NCBI GenBank assembly: GCA_965220985.1
Contig: OZ244854.1
Span: forward strand, 62,001 to 126,000
Length of the DNA: 64,000 nt
Origin: JAPPHA01 sp965220985
GTDB taxonomy: Bacteria > Pseudomonadota > Alphaproteobacteria > Rhodobacterales > Rhodobacteraceae
Direction of reading: 5' to 3'
The notes below the pieces were generated by a model that was not told where the DNA came from, ran no database searches, and saw only the letters and a list, made by a program, of their open reading frames with translations. Below, piece by piece: positions 27,801 through 36,568 of this stretch. Every line of letters begins with the position of its first letter. Position 1 is the first letter of the stretch. Both the position numbers and the translations under genes were made by a program.

Positions 27801-29749
27801 CCGAACAGAACAGCGCTGCGGTCGTGATGTTTGGGGACTGTCGCTCCGAGGGGTATCATCCCGGAGCGTGCTGGCGCCTGTTGTTGGATCGGTTTCCGGC
27901 ACGGAACCTGATCCATTCCGGCGCCCGGTTCCGACCAGGAGACGGCGACGCGCTTCTCCGCTTCCTCCCCGAATCCATTGCGATCGAGGAGAATTCGGAG
28001 CTTGCCGAAGTCGTCAGGTCGCGAGCTTGCGGAGCACGATCATCCGATGAGATGATTGCTCGTGCGGCAAGAGCGTTTCTTGAAGATCCGTCCCGCGCCA
28101 AAGTCGTCCTGTGCGCGACGCGGGCACAGGCTGCAGCAGTCAACCGCGAGATTTGCAAAGCGATGCGCGGGCGTCCGGGGACGGTCGAGGCCCTGCTCGG
28201 CGATGGTTCGACGATCCAGATTGCCAAAGGTGACAGGGTTCGGGTCGTGAATTCCCGTCCGGACATCGGATTTCAAGACAATGCAATTGCGGAATTTGTC
28301 TGCAGTTCCCGAGAGTCGATTCTGCTTGATTTCGATCCCTTCGCCACCGGGAATCCGAGGCACGACGGACCAAGGTTCGTGCAGGCGAGATCGGACTCGA
28401 TCGTTCTCGACCACGCCTTTGCCGACACGTTCGAGAATGCGATCGATTTCCCGGGATCCCGCCATCTCGTGTTCGACCAGGCCTCTCGCGGCCAGTCGAT
28501 CCGCCGCGCGCTGCTTTGTGGTGGCGAACCCAGGACAATCCATGTCCTGGCCGAAGAACCAGTCGGCTTTCTGTCGCGACAGATCAACACGACCGGTTGG
28601 GCAGACCCGCTGGCGGATCTCGCAACCGTAGACCGCACAGCGTGGCAACCTCGCCTTGAGAAACTTGAACCGGAAACGTGGACAGAGGCAACTCCGCTCA
28701 TGAATGAACTCGGGGCCAAATCGGGTGCCCAAATTGGTCGTCGCGCGAATGAGGTCGGTTTCGTCAGCCGATCGGGGCACGAACACGCGCTGAACGCCTC
28801 GATCCAGTGGATCGCTGCAGAGAGGGCGTCCGATTTTTGTGCCTCTCTCTGGGGCTCGCCAGCTTTTTCCGAAGTGGGACGGCCGTCCCATGTCAACGGA
28901 TCCGGTGCAATCAAGGAGAGGTCACGACACCGCGACAGTCTCATCCAGTGCTTTCATGGCGAGGGTCGCAGGCTGGTCACCGAAGCGATCGGAACAATGA
29001 GAGCGACAAGCGCCTATGGCCTTGACCGCCAAGCGGCAGTTTCGCGAGAAGGCGACGAGCAAATTGCGCTCAGCCTCGCAGTCGCCTTTACCGAAGCGGC
29101 TTCTCCCGAACACGTCGGGCACGGGCTTGATGTTCACGCGAAGATTCTCTCGATGATGGAAGCGATCGCAAGACCGGACGGAAGCTGGTTCGAACGCGCA
29201 GTCAAGTCTGCCGACGTCGTCGACGCCATGGTCGAGCTTTGGGACAGGCGCGACGGTTCGCTGCATCACGGAACCGACGGAGCATCGAGACCACGTGCAG
29301 TTCGCATGATCGGAGCCGAGACAATCGGGCCGGATGAAATGATCGCGCGGTTGATTGCTTCCCAATCTCTATCCAGCGGTTTCCTCGAAAGCGAGATCAT
29401 TCGGATCCTGGGCGAGGCGTTGACCGGTGGCCTGGTCAGGCAGCCGGGCGAACTTCAGCAAGCCAGGTTCGCGCATTTGACCGCGATGTCAAAAACGCGA
29501 TCCGGTCCCGGGGAATTCGAAAGCCATGAAGACGACGGCGGCATCCTGCGCCCGCTGTTCACGGCGCACGAAATGCGTGCGCTGTCGCGTGAAACCACCG
29601 CGCTGCCAAATTCCGTTCCAGCGATTGCGGTTCAGCACCGTTGCCAGATTGCCCGAAATGGCAGAGCGCTGGCGAATGCAATGATCGACACCGGGAGAAT
29701 TCCGAGCCCAGGGATATCGACACCGAAACAAGGGGGACTGTCATGGTGA
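24821..29749 (+). CDS. traA: MobA/MobL (TraA-type) relaxase fused to tandem helicase modules
   Basis: A 1642-residue relaxase-helicase. The N-terminal MobA/MobL relaxase has a candidate catalytic tyrosine at Tyr25 (QSAVRFSAYCH) and the metal-binding motif HDKLGNPHVHIIFTQR (137-152, His144 and His146). A first SF1-like module begins near residue 365 but its P-loop is degenerate (LLSGFSGEDRERIK). A second RecD-like module has an intact Walker A GPARSGKT (912-919). A C-terminal region of about 300 residues is unassigned. The protein should nick oriT, pilot the strand to the coupling protein and unwind DNA. ATG 24821 is used; 24830 is possible. It ends overlapping the next gene. Confidence 0.88.
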   Translation: MAIMHFNWRPLQFSKGQSAVRFSAYCHKTPMVRSLTGEHCNQFSTSDVAYENLFIPPWSADWAHERYPSSYKGASRLWNDIENHEEQHNRHPNRVCALEVMLALPLELTMDENIDLADRFARMSLTRRGYAFDLIVHDKLGNPHVHIIFTQRPALPTGWGPKRRTNFWTDQADIRADFANFANLCLAQAGELGRLDPRRYVERGLNLESVNKLGSTPANPETHRVYREKVARNEAVLQRNSALLLSSAEELVKLTGTTTSLITRSALEAQVRRWVKLPSEAEFRVYMNHVETCSSLVMSSRSRVSGEPHFRSSHQIELEHRLMATAQPLFDTDLPPDHETPSSVMDLNDLDDRTNSSERALRAIAGHNRLVLLSGFSGEDRERIKRKIRTRTVSDESGIVTLATRDAAAVLAGDNLSGQMTIGEFINTIRRRPESLPSQFIAWIDGAGLLEIWEMADLVEAVSRTRGRLVLLDDDARRQPVPARTAYTMLWEACGGITAGQFEHQDHEIVSHVSESMAAARPHEALAQLAQTGMVFLEDSTRDAITRLAREFWTDPSRSLAIAPTRTSVDDLNRAIRAQGIRAGRIRGIERLPAHGERPAFGRGDRVITRESVAELRVRAGMLGTVTAANEPETGAIEVQFDELTTSVRFPSSMLGSLAPGFALGPRQSRSQIVDRVLFLATGHVDHAVAVTAFSRHRNQIRVVVDRSRFASVERLANCLTRKAPRWDRDTLHGQTVNWTDRSGLAAGESVDARPDVDSRAATSSISYIAGDHHNNRYLPHACAEQVGESLDPQRLLDDLVSVNGSVTVHEFESELAKHCDDSATVQQSVDRLLDHENTVALVPDTPLSAISLLTTTGRLRLEDSIIATADRLRHRSLRTCLETNGLASVGGPNGDVLEDLLGGSAFALIDGPARSGKTETACSLARLLTEQGAINPVVALDDDRAALVRHGLPGTVSILPPGDIAGTESTSCYIVDAAETVSAVEIDSLLRCAEQNSAAVVMFGDCRSEGYHPGACWRLLLDRFPARNLIHSGARFRPGDGDALLRFLPESIAIEENSELAEVVRSRACGARSSDEMIARAARAFLEDPSRAKVVLCATRAQAAAVNREICKAMRGRPGTVEALLGDGSTIQIAKGDRVRVVNSRPDIGFQDNAIAEFVCSSRESILLDFDPFATGNPRHDGPRFVQARSDSIVLDHAFADTFENAIDFPGSRHLVFDQASRGQSIRRALLCGGEPRTIHVLAEEPVGFLSRQINTTGWADPLADLATVDRTAWQPRLEKLEPETWTEATPLMNELGAKSGAQIGRRANEVGFVSRSGHEHALNASIQWIAAERASDFCASLWGSPAFSEVGRPSHVNGSGAIKERSRHRDSLIQCFHGEGRRLVTEAIGTMRATSAYGLDRQAAVSREGDEQIALSLAVAFTEAASPEHVGHGLDVHAKILSMMEAIARPDGSWFERAVKSADVVDAMVELWDRRDGSLHHGTDGASRPRAVRMIGAETIGPDEMIARLIASQSLSSGFLESEIIRILGEALTGGLVRQPGELQQARFAHLTAMSKTRSGPGEFESHEDDGGILRPLFTAHEMRALSRETTALPNSVPAIAVQHRCQIARNGRALANAMIDTGRIPSPGISTPKQGGLSW

Positions 29750-30186
29750 AGAGCGGGAACCAGAGCGCAAACGCACTCGAAAAGGCCCATGACCGTCAGC
29801 GCATACGAGAAATCGCCATGATCCTCGATGCCGCATCCCGGTCCGGGTTGCTCGATGTTGCACTGAACAGGGCTGAACTTGTCGATTCATTCCAGGCGAT
29901 CGCCAAGAATGCGACTTCTGGTCCTTCGCGATCGCGCCAGATCGTCACCTCGCTGCGGCACAGGATGAAGCGGGACAGCGTCAAGGAAAGCCGCTTGGAA
30001 GCGCGCATCATGCCGGTGCTTGGCCAGTTTCTCGTCGCATTGTTCGACAGATACCCCGAGTTTCGGGAACGCACGTTGCCGACATTCGAGCAATTCGTGG
30101 AATCGATCGAGTGGGAGAGCGAGACGGAACGCGACGCCGCTGATCGTCTGATCGAGAGATGGAAACAGGCAACCCTTGATGGGTGA
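29743..30186 (+). CDS. Small relaxase-linked helical protein, unknown function
   Basis: A 147-residue, highly charged and probably all-helical protein (HDRQRIREIAMILDAASRSG; SRSRQIVTSLRHRMKRDS). No family is recognised. Its ATG lies inside the relaxase 3' end (ATGGTGA), so expression is coupled to the relaxase. It may be a relaxosome accessory factor or a DNA-processing helper, but only context suggests this. Confidence 0.6.
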   Translation: MVKSGNQSANALEKAHDRQRIREIAMILDAASRSGLLDVALNRAELVDSFQAIAKNATSGPSRSRQIVTSLRHRMKRDSVKESRLEARIMPVLGQFLVALFDRYPEFRERTLPTFEQFVESIEWESETERDAADRLIERWKQATLDG

Positions 30187-30415
30187 GGCTACGAGGATGC
30201 CAGCATGGCGCGAAGCCACACCGCATGCTCGAGAACCGATCAGCGCCAATGCGGACTCGCACGAGGACATCGACCATTCCGTTGAGCCCGTTGAATCACG
30301 CTTCACCCGCGACGACCATCGCTTCGGTCGTTTTGTCGAGGGCCGTCAGAGGTAGAAAGTGTGCAGGACCGGCTGATGACCAAGGCCCGCTGAACCGGTT
30401 GACCGCTTGCCGGCT

Positions 30416-31603
30416 TCAACGTGTCTGGAGTGTCACTGGATCGTGCTTGTGGAGCATGACCCACGGAATCAGGACGTCTTGGCCCAGGCGTTGAGATTGG
30501 ATGCCACCGTACACGACCACGATCGGGCACTGTTCCGCTGACCGTTCCAGCTGCTTTCGCACTCTTCTGGAACCGTCGAACAGACTCGACGATGGCGTCT
30601 GTGCCGACTTGGCCTCGACCAACGTGACTTCGGACGCGTTATCAACGATGAGATCGACTTCCGCATCATTCCGATCCCTGTAACAGAACACCCCACCGGT
30701 TTCGCCAAGACTTGCGCGTTGCTTGACGATTTCCGAGGCGACCCAGCTCTCGAAGATCGCGCCGCGCAGCGGGTGTGTCTGCAAATGCTCGGGTGTTCGG
30801 ATGCCGAGCAGCCAACAGACGAGACCCGTGTCGAAAAAGTGCAATTTCGGCGTTCTCTTGAGCCGCTTGCGCACATTCGTGTGAAACGCGGGCAAGCGGA
30901 AGACGAGAAAGCTCGCTTCCAGTATGCCAAGCCAAGCCTTGGCGGTCGGTTGCGAAATGCTGCATTCTTCTGCCAGCGTGGAGTGGTTCAGATACTGGGC
31001 TGTCCGACCCGCACAAAGCGAAAGAAGCCGCTGAAACTTCGTGATGTCAGAGACATTTGCGATGAGGTGGACATCGCGTTCGAGACAGGTTGCGACGTAG
31101 GACCGGTACCAGCCGACTGGGTCAAGGCCACGGTCAAAAATTTCAGGGTACGAACCCGCAAAAACCGACTCTTCGAGTGTCTTTGGGTGTCGTGCAAAGC
31201 GAATGATTTCGCCCCGACCAAGCGGCAAGAGGTTGTAGATGGCAGTCCTGCCAGCCAGCGATTGGCTCGGCGTTCCGAGGAAAGGAAGATTGAACGATCC
31301 CGTCAGAATCCATTTCCCCGGCCTCGGATCATCGTCGATCATGCCCTGAAGGTAGGACGTCAGTTCCGGAACCCGCTGAACCTCGTCAAGAATGGCGCCG
31401 TCGGAGAACTGACCCAGAAAGGCTCGAGGATCGTCATGGGCGAACATCCGCACATCCGGGTCATCCAGCGTCACGAAAGGAAGGTGCGAAAACAGCGACC
31501 GGCAGAGAGTCGACTTTCCGCCCTGTCGCGGTCCGGTTAGCGTGATGGACGGCCACGCCTGCGACGCCTCGACAAGTCTTGATGCGATGTCGCGCTGTAT
31601 CAT
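30416..31603 (-). CDS. AAA (AAA_14) ATPase with DUF4143 C-terminal domain
   Basis: A 395-residue protein. Walker A TGPRQGGKST lies at about residues 23-32, Walker B GAILDEVQRVPEL at about 88-100 and the sensor region WILTGSFNLPFLG at about 120-132. The C-terminal DUF4143 part has HFFDTGLVCWLLGI, IFESWVASEIVK, YRDRNDAEVDLIVDN and VEAKSA, a PD-(D/E)XK-like nuclease core. Such proteins are widespread in islands and are suspected of defence or TA-like roles without a firm function. It starts at ATG 31603 (MIQRDIASRLVEA) with no clear Shine-Dalgarno. It converges with the relaxase operon and diverges from the dcm gene. Confidence 0.88.
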   Translation of the reverse strand: MIQRDIASRLVEASQAWPSITLTGPRQGGKSTLCRSLFSHLPFVTLDDPDVRMFAHDDPRAFLGQFSDGAILDEVQRVPELTSYLQGMIDDDPRPGKWILTGSFNLPFLGTPSQSLAGRTAIYNLLPLGRGEIIRFARHPKTLEESVFAGSYPEIFDRGLDPVGWYRSYVATCLERDVHLIANVSDITKFQRLLSLCAGRTAQYLNHSTLAEECSISQPTAKAWLGILEASFLVFRLPAFHTNVRKRLKRTPKLHFFDTGLVCWLLGIRTPEHLQTHPLRGAIFESWVASEIVKQRASLGETGGVFCYRDRNDAEVDLIVDNASEVTLVEAKSAQTPSSSLFDGSRRVRKQLERSAEQCPIVVVYGGIQSQRLGQDVLIPWVMLHKHDPVTLQTR

Positions 31604-31811
31604 GGCCGAATTTGTCGACAGTTTGCTGGCGAAAATCAAGACTGCATCTTGAATTTACTCCGCAGAGAGATCCCGCCCTGGCATGGGATTTTCCGCGCAA
31701 AGAGTCCGCGACTCTATGCGGCAAGTTGCTCTTTGCCGTCTCGGTGGGCTAGTTCCGGTGATGTCGGTCACACGACCTGGAAAGCAGAAGCGTTTGGGCA
31801 GTCGGTCATTC

Positions 31812-32885
31812 ATGTACAGGAATCCGGACCTAGAGCCTCGAGGGGAAGTCGTCGATCTGTTTTGCGGGGTAGGAGGACTCAGCCACGGCTTGATGCAGGC
31901 CGGATTCGAAATCAAGGCGGGTTACGATACCGACGTTCGATGCAAATTCGCCTATGAGACAAACAACTTGGCCACGTTTGCGGGTCGCGATGTCTCAACA
32001 CTGACAGCAGACGAGATCAGGGCGCATTATTCAGGTGACCGTCCCTCGGTTCTTGCTGGCTGCGCGCCGTGCCAACCCTTCTCGACCTACAATCACAGAT
32101 ACGGCGAAGACTCGCGCTGGAGTCTTTTGGAGAAGTTCTCGGACCTGGCTGCTGGGGTCAAGCCGGACATCGTCATGCTGGAGAATGTTCCGGCACTGGC
32201 ACACTACAAGGGCGGACGGGTATTCCGCAGACTTGTCGGCACCCTCGAAGAAGCTGGATATTCCGTCGCGTGGACGATTGCAAAGTGCGAAGAGTTTGAG
32301 GTCCCTCAGCGTCGCAGGCGGCTTGTTCTGATTGCCGCCTTCGATCGTCGGGCTTTGCCTCTCTCAGCGAGTCGCACACGGTCGATCTCGGTACGAGATG
32401 CGATCGGAAACTTGCCGTTCCTGAGCGCTGGCCAAGTCTGTCGAGACGACAAATTGCATGCGGCGAGCGCATTGTCTGAATTGAACCTCCGACGAATCAA
32501 GGCCTCCACCCCGGGAGGAACATGGCGAGATTGGCCAAAAGAACTCAGGGCTGCATGCCACAATCGGCCGAGCGGGAGGACCTACCCGAGTGTCTATGCG
32601 AGGATGAAGTGGGATGAACCGGCCCCCACGATTACGACTCAATGCTACGGCTACGGGAACGGAAGATTTGGGCATCCCGAACAGGATCGTGCGATTTCGC
32701 TACGTGAAGCGGCAATCTTGCAGTCGTTTCCCAAGGATTACCGGTTTCTTCCCGATTCCGAGGTGCCCACATTCAAGGAGGTTGGTCGGTGGATCGGAAA
32801 CGCCGTTCCTGTCAGGCTGGGCAAGGCCATCGGCAGGCAAATCGCGCGAATCCAGCACGGAGAAAAGCGCCCGGTCCACAAGTGA
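31812..32885 (+). CDS. dcm: C5-cytosine DNA methyltransferase (Dcm family)
   Basis: A 357-residue enzyme with the C5-MTase motifs in order. These are motif I VVDLFCGVGGLSHGL, catalytic motif IV AGCAPCQPFS (Cys87), motif VI MLENVPAL, motif VIII FEVPQRRRRLVLIA, motif IX EPAPTITTQCYG and motif X GRWIGNAVPVRLGKAIG. It methylates cytosine C5 with SAM; target unknown. ATG 31812 is chosen because MYRNPDLEPRGEVVDLF is the shortest start leaving motif I intact. The Vsr nuclease expected beside it is 23 kb away. A 29-codon frame overlaps its stop, perhaps the stump of a lost restriction gene. Confidence 0.95.
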   Translation: MYRNPDLEPRGEVVDLFCGVGGLSHGLMQAGFEIKAGYDTDVRCKFAYETNNLATFAGRDVSTLTADEIRAHYSGDRPSVLAGCAPCQPFSTYNHRYGEDSRWSLLEKFSDLAAGVKPDIVMLENVPALAHYKGGRVFRRLVGTLEEAGYSVAWTIAKCEEFEVPQRRRRLVLIAAFDRRALPLSASRTRSISVRDAIGNLPFLSAGQVCRDDKLHAASALSELNLRRIKASTPGGTWRDWPKELRAACHNRPSGRTYPSVYARMKWDEPAPTITTQCYGYGNGRFGHPEQDRAISLREAAILQSFPKDYRFLPDSEVPTFKEVGRWIGNAVPVRLGKAIGRQIARIQHGEKRPVHK

Positions 32886-32971
32886 AGGAGCGCTGCGAGA
32901 CCATCAAGGAGATGATCCGGCGCATCGGACTGGGTGACAATCTCGTGCGGTTCCTCGACGACGGTGAATGA
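32882..32971 (+). CDS. 29-residue open frame overlapping the dcm stop (possible stump)
   Basis: GTG 32882 overlaps the MTase stop (GTGA) and encodes KERCETIKEMIRRIGLG ... FLDDGE before TGA. The coupled position is where a cognate restriction endonuclease gene would start. It may be the truncated N terminus of such a gene or a genuine small protein. No family is recognisable. Confidence 0.35.
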   Translation: MKERCETIKEMIRRIGLGDNLVRFLDDGE

Positions 32972-33132
32972 CGGTTACAGAGACCCGAACTCGGCACCCA
33001 TCAAAGGCAATCGTTTCAATCACGTGTTGAGGCTACCATTTGGTTCGGGCCAGCCTTCGTTGTTCAGCATCAACCCCACCGCACACGTGGTCACTGCTTG
33101 AGCACCCCTCAAAGCGCCCGGTACGGTTTCAT

Positions 33133-33993
33133 TCATCCGACGACCAAGGCCTCGGTCATGCGATTGCGAAGATTCTCGGTCGCGCCCAGGTGGTAATGGT
33201 GAGTGATCGTCTTGATCTCGTAATTCGCGAAGTCCTGGTGCAGGCGATCGTTCCTTCGATACCTGTTCTCCGACCACATCGAATACAGAAACGGGCACGG
33301 AAGCGCTTTCAATCGGCTTTCGAGTCCAAACGCGTCCTCAGCGGTCCAAGTGTTGAAATAGCCGGACGACCGACCCTCGTACGGAGGATCTGCGTATACA
33401 AAGTCGCCGTCACGCGCATTGTCCAGTGTCGCCGCCCAGTCGCTGCAAACGAATTCCCAGTCCTTGCCTCTCATCCGTTCTGCAACCCGCGCAACCTGGT
33501 TGCAGATCTTCGTGATGTACCCTCGACTGAACCGCTCGGGCTTCCGGCAGAACGGCGTATTGAAGCCACCCGCTCTGTTGAAACGCATGACCCCATTGAA
33601 GCAGGCGCGGTTCAAGAAAAGAAAATCGTGCGGATCGTGCTCCGCATTGAAGCGTTCGCGAACGCGATAGTAGTGATTCTCGCCATCGCATCGAAGATTC
33701 TCGCCCTCTCGCTCGAGAAACCCTCGAACCGTGCTGGAAGTCAGAGCGCCCTGCTGCAGCGACTTGTAGAAATTGATGACGTGCAGATTCGTGTCGCCGA
33801 GCAACGCGCGGCCAGGATTGACGTTCAGCAGCACGACCGCTGAACCGACGAAGGGTTCTATCCACCGTCCAGAACCGTTCCACTCGATGCTCTGCATGAT
33901 GAACGGGACAATCTTGGTCTTGATGCCCTGGATCTTGAGGGGCGGAACACGAACGCCGCTCACGCCGCCAGTTCCTTCGTAGCGCGTCGCCAC
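33133..33993 (-). CDS. D12-class (Dam/DpnIIA-like) N6-adenine methyltransferase
   Basis: A protein of 286 residues from GTG 33993, or 276 from GTG 33963, which begins VSGVRVPPLKIQGIKTK. It has the alpha-class motifs: PPLKIQGIKTKIVPFI, then RWIEPFVGSAVVLLNV (motif I, with SAV replacing the usual GGG/GSA) and catalytic motif IV FVYADPPYEG. FLFLNRACFNGVMRFN is the characteristic middle segment of D12 MTases. It methylates adenine in a short palindrome, commonly GATC. It has no adjacent restriction gene and is probably a solitary methyltransferase of the island. Confidence 0.9.
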   Translation of the reverse strand: MATRYEGTGGVSGVRVPPLKIQGIKTKIVPFIMQSIEWNGSGRWIEPFVGSAVVLLNVNPGRALLGDTNLHVINFYKSLQQGALTSSTVRGFLEREGENLRCDGENHYYRVRERFNAEHDPHDFLFLNRACFNGVMRFNRAGGFNTPFCRKPERFSRGYITKICNQVARVAERMRGKDWEFVCSDWAATLDNARDGDFVYADPPYEGRSSGYFNTWTAEDAFGLESRLKALPCPFLYSMWSENRYRRNDRLHQDFANYEIKTITHHYHLGATENLRNRMTEALVVG

Positions 33994-34531
33994 CCCGACT
34001 TGCCTAAAATCGCCTCGGCCAAACCGTAGGAAACGTGGTCCCCGCCGCTTTCTGACCTCAACGGAGACCTGATGACTCCGATTGTCAGTTCGGTCTCGGC
34101 ACGGGTTCGACAGATTTGACGATTCCGGCTCGCGCGAGGAGCCGAAACGGATGGCGCCATTGTGGACCGTACACTGGTCACTGACGGGAACGCGGGACAG
34201 TGTTCGATCACGATTTGATCGCGATGCTGTTCGTCATCCATCGAGTGCTCATGTGCAAAGACTCCGTTTTGGCAGTCGGCAATTGCAATTCTCGGCCAGT
34301 TTTTGGCGATGGACAACTGCAAAGCGGGCCAGTCGATCGCCAGATGGGCGATGAACGACTTCTCTCATAGGCAAAACATCAGTCATGCAAAAGCGAGGAC
34401 GCGACCACCGGTGGCTGGATCGAAACTGACTTCACGGAGTCGAAACAAGCTGCCGCCTCGACTGCCATCAAAGCGGTCTGCAAGTGCTCATGCGCTGAGC
34501 CGAACTTGACTTGGGCGACGTCGTGACGCCA
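33994..34531. other. 540-bp stretch without a recognised gene
   Basis: No frame with a recognisable domain is present. It lies between the divergently oriented adenine MTase and the 3' end of the rhodanese gene. A frame at 34082-34354 looks accidental. Confidence 0.45.
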
Positions 34532-34975
34532 CTACCCCGTGCCCTCGATCTCGGCCACGCTGGAGGGGGCCTCGCCGGTCGCCAGCTTGAATCCCTCATC
34601 GACCCAGCCAGTCACGCCGCCGATCATTTCCTTGACCGGGCGCCCCATCCGCGCCAAGCGCACCGCAGCCTTGTTGGCACCGTTGCAATGGGGACCGGCA
34701 CAGTAGACGACGAATAGCGTGCCCTCGGGCCATTCGGACATTTTTCGTTCGGTGATCTTGCCATGCGGCAGCAGGATCGCGCCGGGAACGTGGCCTTCGG
34801 CGTAGAGAGCAGGTCCACGCACATCGAGAACGACAAAGTCATCGGCGCCCTTTGACAGCCCGTCATGGGTGTCCCAGCAGTCGGTCTCGAACGTCAGCCG
34901 CGCCTCGAAATGGGCCAGCGCATCCGCGCTGGAGGCGGCAGGGGTCCGTGCAACGGCGCTTGGCGTGCCTGACAT
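34532..34975 (-). CDS. Rhodanese-like sulfurtransferase domain protein
   Basis: A 147-residue single rhodanese domain. DFVVLDVRGPALYAEGHVPG (about 46-65) is the structural signature. The active-site loop is VVYCAGPHCNGANKAA, with catalytic Cys near residue 91, and the end is GGVTGWVDEGF. Rhodaneses carry persulfide sulfur in cyanide detoxification or thiolation. It is divergently transcribed from a GlxA-type regulator starting 98 bp away, which suggests it is the regulator's target. Confidence 0.9.
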   Translation of the reverse strand: MSGTPSAVARTPAASSADALAHFEARLTFETDCWDTHDGLSKGADDFVVLDVRGPALYAEGHVPGAILLPHGKITERKMSEWPEGTLFVVYCAGPHCNGANKAAVRLARMGRPVKEMIGGVTGWVDEGFKLATGEAPSSVAEIEGTG

Positions 34976-35073
34976 TGTCTCACTCCATCAGTTTCGATTT
35001 GCGCCAGTCGTGCACGAGCAGCCTGGAATGTGCTACTGGCAAAGGTGACAAACTGCGGTTGGATCTTGCCAAA

Positions 35074-36027
35074 ATGTCGCCAAAAGTCTGCATTCTCGCT
35101 TACGACGGACTCTGCACGTTTGAATTCGGAATTGCTGTCGAAGCCTTTGCGTTGCCACGCGATGAATTTGATACCTGGTACGAGACCCGAACCGTCGCCG
35201 CTGAGCCCGGTCGGATCACGGGACTTGGCGGTGTACTGATCGAAGCGGATTTCGATCTGAATGCGTTGGACAATGCCGACCTTGTGGTCGTGCCGGGCTG
35301 GAAGGGTGCGGACGCACCGGTACCGCAGCCCCTGGTTTCAGCGCTCAGACGGTCGCATGCAAACGGGGCGCGGATCGCGACGATCTGTTCGGGAGTGTTC
35401 GTTCTCGCCCGTGCCGGATTGCTGGCCGGGCGCCGCGCAACGACGCACTGGCGACACGCCGACAAACTCGCGAAAGAATTCCCCGACATCGAAGTCAAAC
35501 CCGATGTTCTGTTCGTGGACGAAGGCAACATTTTGACCTCAGCCGGCTCTGCCGCCGGACTGGACCTTTGCCTGCACATCATCCGGAAGGACTTCGGCGT
35601 GGGCCATGCGAACGCGGTTGCCCGACGTCTCGTCCTGCCAGCCCACAGGGACGGCGGCCAGCGTCAGTTCGTGCCGCGCCCAGTGCCGCCGGAGCGCGGG
35701 GGACGGATTGCACCACTCCTCGACATCATGCGTTCGACACTGGACAAACCGTGGCCAATCGCCCGCATGGCCGCGGTCGCCGGGATGTCGCAGCGCACAC
35801 TGGCGCGTCGATTCCACGAGGGAACCGGGATGACGCCCGGGGCATGGCTGTCCTCGGAACGGGTCGCTCGGGCAGTCGATTTGCTGGAATCAACTGACCT
35901 GCCGCTGGCAGGCGTGGCTGACATCAGCGGTTTCGGGTCATTGGAGACCTTTCGGCGGAAGTTCCGCGACGTTCGGGGGACCACGCCGTCGCAATACCGA
36001 AACTCGTTTGGCACCGAACGCGCCTGA
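35074..36027 (+). CDS. GlxA-family AraC regulator with DJ-1/PfpI-like domain
   Basis: A 317-residue protein. The N-terminal class I glutamine-amidotransferase-like domain (about 1-180) includes LVVVPGWKG and ATICSGVFVLARAGLL with the elbow cysteine near residue 105, then THWRHADKLA. The C-terminal AraC-type double helix-turn-helix (about 225-310) includes MAAVAGMSQRTLARRFHEGT and DISGFGSLETFRRKFRD. These regulators activate neighbouring metabolic genes. Start ATG 35074 (MSPKVCILAYDG) is conventional. The divergent rhodanese gene is the likely partner. Confidence 0.92.
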   Translation: MSPKVCILAYDGLCTFEFGIAVEAFALPRDEFDTWYETRTVAAEPGRITGLGGVLIEADFDLNALDNADLVVVPGWKGADAPVPQPLVSALRRSHANGARIATICSGVFVLARAGLLAGRRATTHWRHADKLAKEFPDIEVKPDVLFVDEGNILTSAGSAAGLDLCLHIIRKDFGVGHANAVARRLVLPAHRDGGQRQFVPRPVPPERGGRIAPLLDIMRSTLDKPWPIARMAAVAGMSQRTLARRFHEGTGMTPGAWLSSERVARAVDLLESTDLPLAGVADISGFGSLETFRRKFRDVRGTTPSQYRNSFGTERA

Positions 36028-36568
36028 CCCTCGGAACAATTGAGGCAGTCCTGTCTGGCGATTTCGCTCTCTGGCAGTTCACTCACGCGACGATTGACGC
36101 TCGGCCATCGGCTGGCCGTTGATACCGACATCGATGGGCAGAGACTCAGCGATCATTTTACAATTCGTCGATTCATGTGACTGTAAACCATTCAAATCGA
36201 ACCGCTTCAAAATTCCCGCATGTCGCAGCGTTCGACGTTTGCCATCAGCCAACGCCATTCGGCCACGGATAGTGATCGCGACCGGCCTCGCGCAGCGATG
36301 TTGAACAGGCTCCACGCAGTCCTCGGCACAAAGTGCGGCACCAGCGACAAGTCAGTCGGGGCACGCACCAACCGACTCGCTACAATCGCGTTGGCACTCT
36401 CCGGCCTAGTGTTCGCGGGGCCCATGATTGAACTTTGGAAGAGTCAGTCGGAGCCATGACCTGCCGGCCGTTTTCTCAACCGTCTCGAACTCACGTCACG
36501 AAACCGAGCTTTCATCCCGGGCCAATGTGGCGAGCGCACACGGTGAAGTCCTCCGTCAGCCAGAACGC
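36028..36568. other. 540-bp stretch without a recognised gene
   Basis: It lies between two convergent genes. A small AT-rich patch is at 36155-36215. No frame is convincing and no clear hairpin terminator was found. Confidence 0.45.
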
